64,000 bases of DNA from Tetrapyrgos nigripes (Eukaryota > Basidiomycota > Agaricomycetes > Agaricales > Campanellaceae), in assembly GCA_013368315.1 (NCBI GenBank), contig JAACJM010000291.1, forward strand, positions 41,934-105,933, read 5' to 3'. The notes under the pieces were generated by a model that ran no database searches, was not told the DNA's origin, and was given only the letters and a program-made list of their open reading frames with translations. The position numbers were made by a program, and so were the translations under genes. Below are positions 22,992 through 34,278 of the stretch, one piece after another; position 1 is the stretch's first letter; the number at the start of each line of letters is the position of its first letter.

Positions 22992-23613
22992 TAGACAACA
23001 ATACAATTTGTTTTGTAGCAGTGTAAGAATCATAGCTACAGTTGTTGAAGGTTGATTAGGAACAACATTGATAGGTAGAAGACCACTAGGCAATATGGCT
23101 GATTTGCTGTAGGTTGTAGTAGCTGAAAGGGGTTTCAGCCACAATTGTAGTACTTATTTCATAAGTACTAGTTGCAAGGGTCAAAAAAATAGAGGATGTT
23201 GGCTAGAGGCTGCTGATGATTGCTGAGAATTGCTGGGTACAAGTTGCTGAAAAGCTAGATAGGATTCTGGTTGTTGTAGGTAGGTTGAACAAAATATCTA
23301 GACTAAACTTGAGATAAGTAGCTATGTTACAGTTTATATATGGTATAGAGGGCTATTTAGTGAGTCAGAAAGTACCAATGCGAGTCATATATGTCCAGAT
23401 CTGTAAGGTCTAGTCATATGTACAAGTGAGTCAAGAGATTTGCCGTGTGGCAACAGAAATCGAGGTGTAAAGAGGTTTGGCAGTCGTGAGAAAATATCCA
23501 GTAGTTCCCGCAGTCTGCGGGACAGTGGTCATTGCTTGACGGTCCGGTCCCTTTGCTTGGTACGTGCACACGTTATGACAAGCAGGCACATATTTACATT
23601 ACGAAGCAATCTA
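22992..23613. other. Non-coding stretch inside the Plavaka element
   Basis: This lies between two convergent genes. It is rich in GTTGTAG/TTGCTGA-type words (for example around 23090-23290) but has no ORF or RNA gene that I can support. It probably holds both 3' untranslated regions. Confidence 0.4.
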
Positions 23614-25077
23614 TCAATCTCTTCTACAAGTACGTTTGGGTCTCGGAGCATTCTGAGTAACAGCCGTCTTCCCATTCTCGGCATCCTTCCTCTTCTTACC
23701 ACTCCTCTTTGCACCATTGTCCATCTTGCCTTCGCTTTCTTCCTCGTCCAACGGGAACGTCATGTTCCCATACCTACTACTTGCCCTCAACACATCAATA
23801 GCAGCCCACGACTCTATACCACGGTCCAACATGATCAGCTGCATTGCGACGGACGGAATCAGAATAAAACGATGAAAAACGGCGGCATTAAGGGGCTCCA
23901 GGGGCATTTGTTGAAGGTAGTCTCGGGGAAACATTCGCTTGATTTCCGAATCAATGAGCGTGTACCCAATCTGGCCATAACTAGTATCAGAGGGTTAAAA
24001 GTGAAAAGAAAAGAAAAGAAAAACATTACACTTACTATCCCACCAGATACCGGTCAAAGAAGTTCATCTCAGATTTGATGAACTTGGAGAGTCCAACCTC
24101 TTCGACTTTCTCGGCAACTTCAGTCCAGAAAAGAAACCGATCACGATACCTACTACCGTCTTCCAATTGGTGATCCTCGCAAAGAGACTTGAGGCCGGGT
24201 TCCATCGCTCCTATCTCCTGCTTGACCTTGTTCCAGTCTATCTTTTCTGGCCAGCCCTCTTGACGCGCTAAGAGAAGGTCCTCCGATTCATAACGGTGCT
24301 TGAGGCAGACTCCGGCAAATTGAGGTATTTGCGCCCTCAAGCCGAATCGATTACCAGGGCGCGGTTGAGATTTCGAGAGGCGCTTAACCTCCTCAATGAG
24401 TCGAAGTAGGCCTTTGGATGGGTTGTCTGGCATAACATCGTCGCACCATGGGCAGAGTTTAGAGTGATCTGTAATGATAGCATGAGAATGAAAACACGTC
24501 GCTATATGTATAACAACGCACCAGTTTCCCTTTCGCTCTCACAGTCCGACTCTAAATCCAACTTCTTTCCATCTTCAATATCAATAAGGTCCGAACCCGC
24601 GTCATGGCCAATCAGAAGAGGTTTGGGCGGCACGTTCTCTTTGTCAAAAAGCAAGTCGTCATCCAGGGCCATAGGTTCTGGAGATAGTAGATGTGGAGAA
24701 TGAGAAGACACCGGAGATGCAGGTGCAGAGAGAGAAGTAGGTTCCTCGGGTGTAGCAGTTGAGCTGGCAGAATGATCTTGCTGAGGCTGGCCAGACTTGT
24801 TGCGTGTTTCCGAGACTACATCAGGTAAGCCGGCATCTTCAATGTTATCATTAGAGTGTTTGGGAAGAGACTTGGGGATCCGGACGTATGGAAGTGAGTG
24901 CGAAATGGGTTCGGACGCGTTGGCTGAGGTTTTGCGATACGAAGAGCCGAGGAAGCGCAAAGGTTCCATCGAGAAGCCTGGCTTGGGCACAGGAACCTCT
25001 TCAGGGTCTGGAAAAAGATTCTCGTCATCAGAGCTCCCTTCAGAGTCCGAAAAATCTTGCAGGACGTTGAAGACCAT
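23614..25077 (-). CDS. RTC4-like domain protein, cargo gene of the Plavaka element
   Basis: The gene starts at 25077 and ends at 23614, in three exons. Exon 1 encodes a Ser/Pro/Glu-rich N-terminus of about 185 residues (NVLQDFSDSEGSSDDENLFP). After an intron near 24520-24475 comes a CPWCDDVMPDNPSKGL motif and then VCLKHRYESE and GWPEKIDWNKVKQEI. A final exon reads YGQIGYTLIDSEI, LNAAVFHRFILIPSVAMQLI and SSRYGNMTFP, with a Lys/Arg-rich tail. This order (CPxC..P, CxxH, GWP..IDW, YG..GY, F....L.P..A..LI, SS.YG...FP) matches the RTC4-like domain known from the yeast telomere-capping protein Rtc4. Its role in a transposon is unknown. No inactivating change was seen. Confidence 0.6.
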
Positions 25078-25139
25078 GATGCGACGTGGTTAGGATGACG
25101 CGTCTCGACGTGTGACTAAGCGAGTCCACCGCACGGACC

Positions 25140-25445
25140 GGTAACAGTGGGCCGGTATTCGGAAAGAATATATTCCTACATATGTACGGAATATTCTCCT
25201 GTTTTGAATACTTGCGAAAGCGCCCTAAGTAAGACGCAATTATCCCTAAAGTAAACCGTATATATCGCTGATAAATACCCTCGTTTTCGTTACATTCAAA
25301 AACACCAGAATATATGCGAATATATACTACCGTTTTTGAAAATATGCGAGAACGGGGGTATACATACGGTACACTTGCACCAAATATTTCCCCGTTTTTA
25401 AAACGAGGAATATATGGGCTCATATTCATCGTTTCTACATATATA
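25140..25445 (+). repeat. Right Plavaka subterminal repeats
   Basis: Scattered copies of CGTATATA, AATATATGCGAA and CCCGTTTTTAAAACGAGGAATATATG-type words occur here. They use the same ATATATGCGAA core as the array near the left end but not in perfect tandem. They occupy the space between the RTC4-like start codon and the terminal inverted repeat. Confidence 0.6.
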
Positions 25446-25469
25446 CTTTTGTCAATTTTTGTGGTGTGA

Positions 25470-27640
25470 CCAACGGATACAACAGTTAGGAAACATCTGG
25501 ACAAGATCACGAGTGCTCTTCATCATACAGTGGTGAATGAGATTTCGGTGAGTCATTTCAATAGGTTGAGATCTTTGAGGCTAATGAATACCCCAGAACG
25601 TAACCTCAAAGATTTCGTACTCTCACGACACCTGGACTAACCGACAAATGGTGTTCAGCTTTGCCGGGATTATGGCCCATTGGATTGACGATGACTGGAA
25701 GCTAATTGAACGTCTCGTCGACTTCAAACACTTGGAGAAGGATGAGTACATCGGCCAGTATGCAGCCAAAGCGTTTGTTAAAGCTGCGTCATCACGAGGG
25801 GGCTTGGATAAGATGAGTCCTGTCCAATCTTAAGACAAATTGAAGAATCCTGATCTTTGAATGATGTTTTTACTTCCTAGCAATTACGATGGACAATGCC
25901 TCATCATGCGATACATTGGCAACAGCACTTGGCGTTCTGCTGGAAGAGAGATATAGGATTCACTTCCATCCGGAGAACAACCGCATTCGTTGCCTTGCAC
26001 ATATCGTGAATCTCGTCGTGCAGGCAGTGCTCAGGGGTCTTGAAGAAGCAGAAGCAATTGATGATAATGATTATTTTCTTTTGAACAAGGACGCACCAAT
26101 CCATTACAATGAGGATGATGACGAAGATCTCAAGGCCATGGAAGCTGAGGAATTTGATGAGGATGGCAGTGCGGACGACGAGATGGATTTCGAGTTACCG
26201 GAAGGGGCTTCATCTCTTAGTGTCTTAGTGCATTAAAAAGAGTTCGTTCCGAGTTCGAGTTCTTTTTTGTAAATATTGTGCTTAATTTTCGTCCCACAGC
26301 TCCGTCTTATTATGACCAAAATTGTCTCATCTCCACAACGTCGGGAGTCTTTCAGGGAATGTGCCCGAAAGAAGTATACTAACCCTCTTGTTGACAAGAA
26401 TGAGAAGGGTACCCCACTAGCAAAGCTCATGGTTATTTGGGATGTTCGTACACGGTGGAACTATACCCATGCAATGCTCAAGAGGGCATGTCTACTTCGG
26501 AAGGTTAGTGAAATATTTTACGTTAGGGTGCTAGTCTGATGTACTGCTTCTATAGGCTGTGAACGAATGGGTACATCTTCATGAAGAATTTCATGAGCTG
26601 ACGCTCAGTCTAAACGACTGGAAATGGCTAGAAAATTTGGAGAATTTCCTCGAGGTGCGTATTTATTGTATTCCCTAGTGAGATTCTGTTGCTTACAAAT
26701 TGTACAACAGAAATTTACACAAGTAACTCTGACAATGTCTCATTCACATACTCCTACTCTTCCCTTCATTCTTCCTATGTATCGTCACATGGCAAACGAA
26801 CTGCATCTATGTTCAAACGATAGCTCCTTCCCTGCGACAATGCGTGGTGCGATGCATGAAGGCATCAAGAAACTTGATAAATAGCATAAGCTTGCGAAGG
26901 AGAATCATTTCTATGTACTTGCCACAGGTATTTCGTTCTTTTGACCTACGAATATTTATACTTACAGTTGCATATGTAGCTTGTCATCCAGCTTTTCGCT
27001 TGCGCTGGTTCGGACCTGCTCATTCAGATGAATATGTCCGTGCCCATGCGATCTTCGAAACAGCATATCAAACATATGCTTCTATGGTACCATCTGGGCC
27101 TAGTGGGACTTCACCGCAGAAACCGAGTCGTGATCTTCCAGCGAACAAGTCGTTCCTTCTTGGTCTCACAAAGACCACCTCATTGGTTTCTATAGAACCC
27201 GGTCACGAGAAAACTCCACCTCCTGCTGCACCTCAGCAAAGTGAGTTTGATCGGTATATCTCAAATGAGGGCGGTGAAGGTGATATTGAGAAGCCACTGG
27301 ATTGGTGGAGGGTAAGTGGATTTCATCTTTCAACAGATTCCTTCATGCTCATATTTTGCTTAGAACCATTGCGCACCAACAGGTAAGGATGGCGTGCCTG
27401 GCTTTCCTGTTATTGCTCACATCGCATGAGATTTCCTTGCCATTCCTGGTGCAAGTGTCTCTGTGGAACGTCTATTTTCAAAGTCACGGCATATGTGCAC
27501 TGACCTCCGTTCCTCGATGAAAGCTGAGACCACCACCAAGGCAATGTGCTCAAAGTGTTGGTTACGTGACGGACTGTTTGAATTTGAGTCTAGGAAGCTC
27601 GTTTCAAGCAAAATTCGCGGGGGAAAAATTGTTGATTAAT
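25470..27640 (+). pseudogene. hAT transposase, C-terminal half
   Basis: The frame resumes after the Plavaka right end with TDTTVRKHLDKITSALHH, an intron, then SYSHDTWTNRQM and SFAGIMAHWIDDDWKL, the hAT catalytic strand region. After a further intron (near 25830-25885) comes TMDNASSCDTLA with a catalytic-type Asp, then RIRCLAHIVNLVVQA (the C..H helix of hAT transposases). The end reads FLAIPGASVSVERLFSKSRH and CTDLRSSMKAETTTKAM, the dimerisation region. Defects include a TAG at about 26882-26884 after KKLDK and a TGA at 27427-27429 replacing what is usually Arg before DFLAIPG (a CGA to TGA change). The element is therefore not autonomous now. Confidence 0.75.
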
Positions 27641-28304
27641 TACTAATTTTAATGTATTAATAATCGATTAAATACCAATTATGATTAAATACTGATTTTC
27701 CTGTAATCGTAATGTAATTGGTTGGAGCCTTACCCTATGCATTCGTCTCACGCTAATGGACATGGCCACGGGATTGGCAGTAGCAGGCATGGTGGTCTCA
27801 GACTCCCAGGCTATGATTACCTTCGAGGATTAGAGAGAAAAAGGCGAGAGCATTGGTGGGGAAGATGCAGATTATGGGACGGAGACTGAGACTGAGGGAG
27901 AGGGGAATGGAAGAAGGCCACGTCACCAGTGTATTGACATCCACGTCGACTTCGACGTCTCCCTCCACATCTCTACCCATCTGCCTCCTCAGAAAAAGTC
28001 CCCAACCCACCTTTCAAGAAGACGAAAACGTACTACAAGGCGTTGGGTTCCAAGGACGCATCTCTTCCTCTGCCCCACTCCCTTGTCCCCTGTCCCCTTT
28101 CTCTCTCTCACTTTTCATACCTGCCCCCTCACCTCTGCATAAACCAGACCCTCCACCTCACCCCAACAATCCTAACAGCCTATGCAAACCATGGAGGAGA
28201 TGGTGAAACCTATAGAGATGGACATGGCGTTGGCCAAGAAGGTGGGTGTTTATCTTCTTGTATTCTTTTTTCATCGACGAATGATTTTGAGTGTTTATGG
28301 CTGC

Positions 28305-28858
28305 CAACACTGCGGGCATAATACGATTTACTGACTTAGTAAATCGATTAGTCAGCTTAGGAAATCGATAGGAAATTGGTTTCCTGGAATCTGATTGGTT
28401 GTTCACAATTTACTAATGATTTACTATCAATTTACGCAGTGAGAAGAAGGTATTATGCCCGCAGTGCAAGGGGGTCCGGACCGGGAAATCCCGTACCGGG
28501 GGTTGGTAGGTAGGTTCCTCTGGAGGAGGCGAAAATTTTTTTTTTGACCCCCCCTAAAATGCGCCTTAGAACAATTTTTCGCTCACTGTTGGCAGTAATA
28601 CATGTTGTTCACAATGCATCTAAGGTCTGATAATACTGCTTTGACCACGTTGCAGTCAATTTTTCGTTGAAGGTTCCGCAAAGCTTCTGACTAGCACAGC
28701 AGTTCAAATAATTTATGTAATCATAAGTCACATGCTATTGCTTTATTAAGCAGGTAACCTACTATATAAGGAAGGTAAGGTAGGTAGGTTCCCTTGATGG
28801 GGGCGCAAATTTTTTTTTCCAACCCCCGGTATAATTTAATTCTTTTTGGACCCCCTTG
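28305..28858. mobile_element. hAT-like MITE with 8-bp target duplication
   Basis: The terminal repeats are CAAGGGGGTCC (inverted at both ends). The target duplication ATGGCTGC lies at 28297-28304 and 28859-28866; copy A has the single site ATGGCTGG near 4909-4916. Interior sequence has G-runs, poly-T tracts and repeated GGTAGGTAGGTTCC. There is no ORF. A second, smaller MITE is inserted three bases from its left end. Confidence 0.85.
28308..28466. mobile_element. 159-bp CACTG-type MITE with 3-bp target duplication
   Basis: It starts CACTGCGGGCATAATAC and ends with the exact inverse GTATTATGCCCGCAGTG. CAA is duplicated at 28305-28307 and 28467-28469. Such ends and a 3-bp duplication are typical of CACTA/EnSpm-type elements. 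It is nested inside the larger MITE. Confidence 0.85.
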
Positions 28859-28920
28859 ATGGCTGCTTGAGGAGTGGAGGAGGTTGGAAGTGGCAAGCTG
28901 GGCTCGGGTCGTTGTCCAGT

Positions 28921-29127
28921 CACGGCGGGGGTGAGTGCGTGTTTATTGGGCATATTGGGCATTGTTAAATCTCGAATATTTGCAAGAGTTTTTGCAGTCG
29001 CCGACCTACTCCATATGGGACCGTTTTGTAGCCGACCTTCTATATGGAGTAGGTCCAGCGCCGAGCAAATACACGAGATTTTTGCTCACTCGAAACTGTG
29101 TCAAAATATCCACTAACCCCCGCCGTG
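28921..29127. mobile_element. 207-bp CACGG-type MITE with 3-bp target duplication
   Basis: The ends are CACGGCGGGGGTGAGTG and its inverse with one mismatch. AGT is duplicated (28918-28920 and 29128-29130), and copy A has a single AGT (CCAGTTGGG near 4960-4970). The middle forms a second imperfect palindrome around CCTACTCCATATGG..CTATATGGAGTAGG. A similar GGACCTACTCCATATGG stretch is seen near 33164-33182. Confidence 0.85.
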
Positions 29128-29535
29128 AGTTGGGAGTAGGCGGCCGGGCCGTGTTGGATTTGTGGGTATTGCATTGTTGGAAAACTGGGGCTACAGGTTG
29201 GGGGCTTGGGGTTGGAAATGTCTTTTGGTATCATGCTGGTGCTGTGGGGGTGCCCAGCTGACCGGTCACAGTTGCCGTTGAGGTCGAGGGTCAGGCTTGG
29301 GAGTGGGATATTGGTGTCTTGTCTGAGTCATGCTGGCATTGTCAGTATCAGCGGGACCCTTTGGCGTTGTTCGTTTTCGTTTTCGTTTTCATTTCGTTTC
29401 TTTGTCTCGCTTTCTTTCTTCCTTTCTTCTCTTGCCCTTTCCTCCTCTCGTGTAAATGCAAATACTGACCCTCGTACCCTTATCTCTCTCCACCCTTCCT
29501 CTCAACTTCTGCCTCATCACTCCCCGCATCCTCGT

Positions 29536-30246
29536 CAGTGTTGCCGGGGTTCGGGCCATGGCCCTATTGGCCCCTGACCCGACCTGGACCTGACCTGAGG
29601 TCCAGGTCCAGTGGCTGTGGAGGGCCTGGCCCGGACCTCTAGGGTCGGTTCGGGGGTCAGTACTTTAGAAAATGCGCGGACCCAGGCCGACCGGGTCCGG
29701 ACCTGGTTGGCCCTCGCAGATTTGTGCGTCGGTGTAGCTATCATCAACAAAGACATCCGTTCGTCCCCTTTGTCTCGAGACAAATCTGATTGGCTAGCAA
29801 CTCGTAGCCGTCGGCTGAGAAGGTGGTTGTGGAATTATGGCCGACGCGTTGCCGACAGGCACCACATAGCGTGCACGTCACCGGATTTGTCAGCCTTTCC
29901 TTCTTGTTCTTGCACTGCGAGCATCATCGGGTCTCGGACCTGTCAGCGAGAAATGAGACGTGGATGGCTGAAAAGCTGGTGTACCGAGTTGATCCTGTCG
30001 TTGATGAGTAGAACAATAATGCCTGTAAACTTTTCTTGCTACGTAGTTATGTATGTACCGCTTCTTGTACTTTTTTGTGTGAGGTCTAGGGTCGACCCCG
30101 GTCCAGCCCTGGCCCGACCCCTTTGACCCAGGTCCGACAGGTCCAGGGCCAAGGGCCAGTGAGGAGGTAGACCGAACCTTGAGGTCCGGGTCAAGGGCCA
30201 GGAAATTTTGGTCGGACCTGGCCCGAACCGGACCTCGGCATCACTG
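29536..30246. mobile_element. 711-bp non-autonomous hAT element
   Basis: The ends are CAGTGTTGCCGGGGTTCGG on the left and CAGTGATGCCGAGGTCCGG on the right (inverted). ATCCTCGT is duplicated at 29528-29535 and 30247-30254. Both subterminal regions are filled with GGCCCGGACC/AGGTCCAGG-type words. The ORF across it has no recognisable domain. Confidence 0.85.
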
Positions 30247-32207
30247 ATCCTCGTTATCTCCTTCCCATTCCCGGTTTCAAACAGATCATCCTCTTTTTGC
30301 TTTCTTCCGCCATTTGCGCCGTTTCACTTCTTTCTCGCATTTCTCCCGCCCCTCTTGCTCCTTTGACATCGCCGTTGACGCATTGTGTTTTCGTTCTAGC
30401 CTTCTACTCATAACCAGGTTCCTTCAACTCTATACAAATCACCCACCTCCCTGCTCCGAGGGCATATCCTGATTAACATAGTCAGGAAGATTGCGCAGAG
30501 TGCCTTGGAGGGTTTAAACGTTTTGTATAAGGAGGGGATTATACATCAGGGTGAGTGACCTTGGCTTTACCTGCTACGTTACGTCTACGTCTATGTCTAT
30601 GGCCAAAGCTACGGCTACAACTACGGCTAATTCTCTTTGGTTCTCAATTTCTCGTTTCTGTTTTCCGTGGCTTTGTTCCCCCGCTCTCGCGTTGCCGTTG
30701 ACGTCGTCGCTAACTACTATGCTTTCCTTTTCTTCTCGCTTTTCGCGCTGCTTTGCCTCGCATGCCCCCCTCCAACATCCTCTCCTTCTCCGAGGACATT
30801 GAACCATGCAACCCTGGTGTCAGTGGAGAAGCTAGTGAACAGTTTCTGCGAATATTTTTCTGGGCAAGAGTGTTCATGTCAATGCAAATTTTCGTTTTCC
30901 TTCCTCTTGGAGTTTTGGGAGTTTTGGAGGGCGTGGTTTGGGGTTTTTGTGAAGGGTGGGGTTGGTTTGGTTTCAGGTTTGAGTTCGAGTTTCAATTGCT
31001 TTTCGAGGTTCGTCTTTGTTGCGAAGGGTGGGGTTTGGGGTTTGAGTGGTGTACTTTTCTTTCTTTCTTTCTTCTTTTCTTTTTTGAAAGGGGGGGCAGG
31101 GGGGTTGGGCATCAGGCGTCAAAGTAGCGAAGGAGGGTAAAAGAAGGGTGAAGGGGAGGTTGGGTTCACGAGCTGAAGATGCGAGTTTAGTGTTGGGTTT
31201 TGGAGCTTCGTTATCAATTGCTGAGCATAGCTTCGGTCCTGGTTTCAGTGTCGACTATGGTGATGATACTGCCGGCGCTGATGTCGGCAGTGATATTGTC
31301 GATGTTAATGCTTCTGCTAGTTTTTGTCACCCACGGACGGTCCCGATGCTTTTCTGTCTTCCGCACAAAGTTCTGTTTTTATTCTATTCTTTTTTATTCT
31401 TTTCTTTTCTTTGCTTTGTGATTTCTTTACGTCTATGTCTATTTCTATTCGATCCTCCCATACGCCTATTCCTGGATTGGGGATGGCAATGGTCTTTGGT
31501 GTTGGCTTCGATGTTGGCGATGCGTCAAGACGCGAACGAATAGGGGTAAACTTAAAACGAGATGTCGGATGGTACATAGCTCATAGTAAAATAGTCTCTA
31601 CTCCATACTTGCACTCCAAGAATAACATCACCAATGGAAGCTGGATCATTGCGTCCTACGGAGCATACCTGCAAGAACCGAATATACGTATGTGTATGGA
31701 GTGGATTGAGGTGGGTCTCACCTTGCATGACTTCTAAGGTTTTTGGTTTCTTCCGCCTTTTCCACAGTTTGGCATCCTTCTACCATTTCTCCCTCCCATC
31801 TCGCACCTTAACTACGGCTAATTTTCTTTCGTTCTTTCATTCTTACTTTCACATTTCCTGTTTTCTCCCGTTGCCGTTGACATCGTCGCTAACTACTGTT
31901 CTTTCTTTTCCTCTCTCTTTGCGCATTGCTCTGCCCTCCATCCCCTTAACTGTCCCCCCTTTTCCCCCCTCCTTGCTCTCCCTTTCCCTCCCCCCCTTAC
32001 ATTTCACAAGAAAATAAACCACGAAAAAGACATCGAAACCTCCAACTCGTCGTTTTCCATTATCCATTATAGGCACATCAAACTATGTGACTTTGGCGTC
32101 AGTGGAGACTTGGTATTCATTTATATGAATACGTTTGCGGGGACGAGTGTTTATATTCCTGTGTGAGTTTCGCTGCTGTTGGTGACCATAGAGTGCTGGA
32201 CATATCA

Positions 32208-33962
32208 GTAAATTAACACATTTATAGAGCGTATAGAAGTATAGTCGACATGGAGAACCAAATTCTCTATACACTTCGATACATTTTGTGTGGTTTGAGT
32301 GTCGTATAGCTGTATAGAAAGTTTACTCCCTACAAAATTGTCTGCTAATAGAAAGCTCCTGCGTTCAAATGTATCCTAATTAACAGTATATATCACTGGA
32401 CCTCTACTGGCTGATAGGGGTATATATAACAGCCCCACTATCAATAACATGCACAAGTTTCTCTGAGTCATTTTTGCGGGTAGCAAAACACCTCAGGATG
32501 TATCAGCATACGTGCCTACACTGGAATTGATGTACAGTGTCATTGAAATTCGCACTGGTGTCACATATATAGAGGCATGAGAGTCGAAGAGAAGTAGAAG
32601 TACTGAATTACTGACCACCTCAGGCCGTCAGTAGCAACATTTCCAGAGAAGTACAATCATTCTTGGATCCTAGAACAACCCCAAAGGCTGAAGCGGGCTC
32701 GGGTATGTACAAGAAATAGCACACTGGTTCAACGTCGCATGGTAAAAGGTCGACGGGTCTGCATAGGAATTCCAAAACCGAAGTGAAAAATGTCTGCCCT
32801 AAACTTGTTTCAAACTCCGACATGCATCCACACAGCGGGGCGCGGAGCATATTTGCCAGCCATTTTTGTGCATGCACTCTTAAATGACGGATAGTTCACA
32901 CAATTTTGGGTGAGATAAAATTGATTGTATTAGCTGCCAAAAAAGGGATCGCAAAAGCTCAAATTATGCGCTCAAGTTTTTCCATGCTAAACTTTTTATT
33001 CATTCATGACCAAAAAAGGGAAGCAAATAGTATTCGAATTTTGATTTGTGAGAAAATGCGAAAAAGGTATGATCACTATTTCTGTGCCGGATTCCGGCGA
33101 GTAAAAGGAAAAGCACTGCGGATGGGAAAAATCTAAACTTAAATGACAGATTTTTGCTCGCCACCGGACCTACTCCATATGGCACCGATTTGAGGCCGAT
33201 ATTCCCTATGAAGTATGCCCGGCTGCTGAGAAAAATTGGTAATATAAGTATACCAACTGTCTAACATGTCTATGCATATCTTGTAGTGTCTGCAATTCCA
33301 GTGACCGTGTCTACTTGTCTCTTGGTCTCATGGTGCATCTCCATACATTCCTCACCAGATTTTTGACTGATGTCTGCAATTCCCAGTCTTTACCTACGTT
33401 CTACAACATCAACTGCATAGCAGTCACAGCATTGGTGCCATGGTTCTCGACACTGACATTGCACTGGTTAGGTGCGTACTTTCTATTATTTTCCATATCA
33501 GCTCAGTCGTCATTCCCTGTGCTGGCATTACGAAGGTAATCTCAGGCGCCTGATATCCTTTCTATTCCTGTCCGTTTCAGAGCCTCTCATGTTTGTCATC
33601 ATCTGTATACTTGTTTTCCATGTACGCTGCGCCGTGTATTGATACATACTTGCTTGTAGTGAACTACTGCCCATGAATACATTGTTCTTTTTCCCTTAAT
33701 GCTGTTTACCATCCGTCCGACAATGCAAATGATCAGTGAGGAATTCAAATGGATTTCTGAAGCCTGGCATAGTACATATAGAGATGTATAGTAAATTCAC
33801 AAAGCCAGGACAGAAGGTCTGTATATCCTCTATACATTGGTATAGAGAGACACCTACCCCCCCTTTTCTATACATATTCAGATTACATGGAAGGTATGGG
33901 TCTATGTGCTCTATATGCTACTATACACCACTATACTGCTCTATAAACGTGCAAGTCTACTG
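32208..33962. mobile_element. ~1.75-kb insertion with CAGTAAA-type ends
   Basis: Relative to copy A, extra DNA starts near 32208 and ends near 33962. The ends are imperfect inverted repeats: CAGTAAATTAACACATTTATAGAGCGTATAG on the left (first 20 bases shown by CAGTAAATTAACACATTTAT) and CAGTAGACTTGCACGTTTAT reversed on the right. A clear target duplication was not found. CTATACA/TGTATAG words recur inside. There is no convincing gene. A related left end occurs at 36799. Confidence 0.6.
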
Positions 33963-34278
33963 ATGCAGTCGCATATGGTGTTGCAGCTTCTACTTCTGCC
34001 TCTACTCTCGCTGTTCATTTGTCGGTTTGATAGTTCTCGATTCTTCTTTTTTCTTTCTTTTCTTTTTGTTTACTTCCTTTTCCCCCCTTGTTCCTTATTC
34101 TCCTTCCTACTTATGTTTTGTTTCTTTTTTCTCATTCTGTCCTTATCCCATGGTTGTATGTGTGAAGCTAGTGGGTTATACCATTGAGCGTTGGATGATG
34201 GATAATTGGATATTGCGTACGAGTGCTCGGAGTACAGGAATGGGCTTGTATTCGCGTTGGTCTTGGTGATGACGGAAA

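Larger units (their letters stand above)
15900..25466 (+). mobile_element. Plavaka-type DNA transposon inserted in the hAT gene
   Basis: The ends are inverted: the left end reads CACCACAAAAATGTACAGAA and the right end, reverse-complemented, CACCACAAAAATTGACAAAA. The outer two or three bases are also similar. The hAT reading frame breaks exactly at the left end and resumes (PTDTTVRKHLDKI) just after the right end, which independently supports both boundaries. No clear target duplication is seen. The element is about 9.6 kb and holds three genes: a DUF6698-like gene (-), the Plavaka transposase (+) and an RTC4-like gene (-). Both ends carry arrays of an ATATATGCGAA-type word. Confidence 0.8.
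12456..27732 (+). mobile_element. Large decayed hAT DNA transposon, split by a Plavaka element
   Basis: The left end reads TAAGGCACCAACCGAATAC and the right end, reverse-complemented, TAAGGCTCCAACCAATTAC. Both ends continue into AT-rich subterminal DNA with repeated ATTAATCGATTA-type words. Between them lies a transposase with a BED-like finger and a hAT dimerisation region, in two halves: one before 15899 and one after 25467. Removing the inserted Plavaka element leaves about 5.7 kb, a normal autonomous hAT size. No 8-bp target duplication is seen: the flanks are CTCACGAT on the left and CCCTATGC on the right. Either the flanks have been rearranged or one end is wrongly placed. Confidence 0.65.

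Noticed and set aside
12456..27732. An 8-bp target duplication for the large hAT element
   Set aside because: Flanks CTCACGAT and CCCTATGC do not match. The ends are kept only on their inverted similarity and on the transposase between them.
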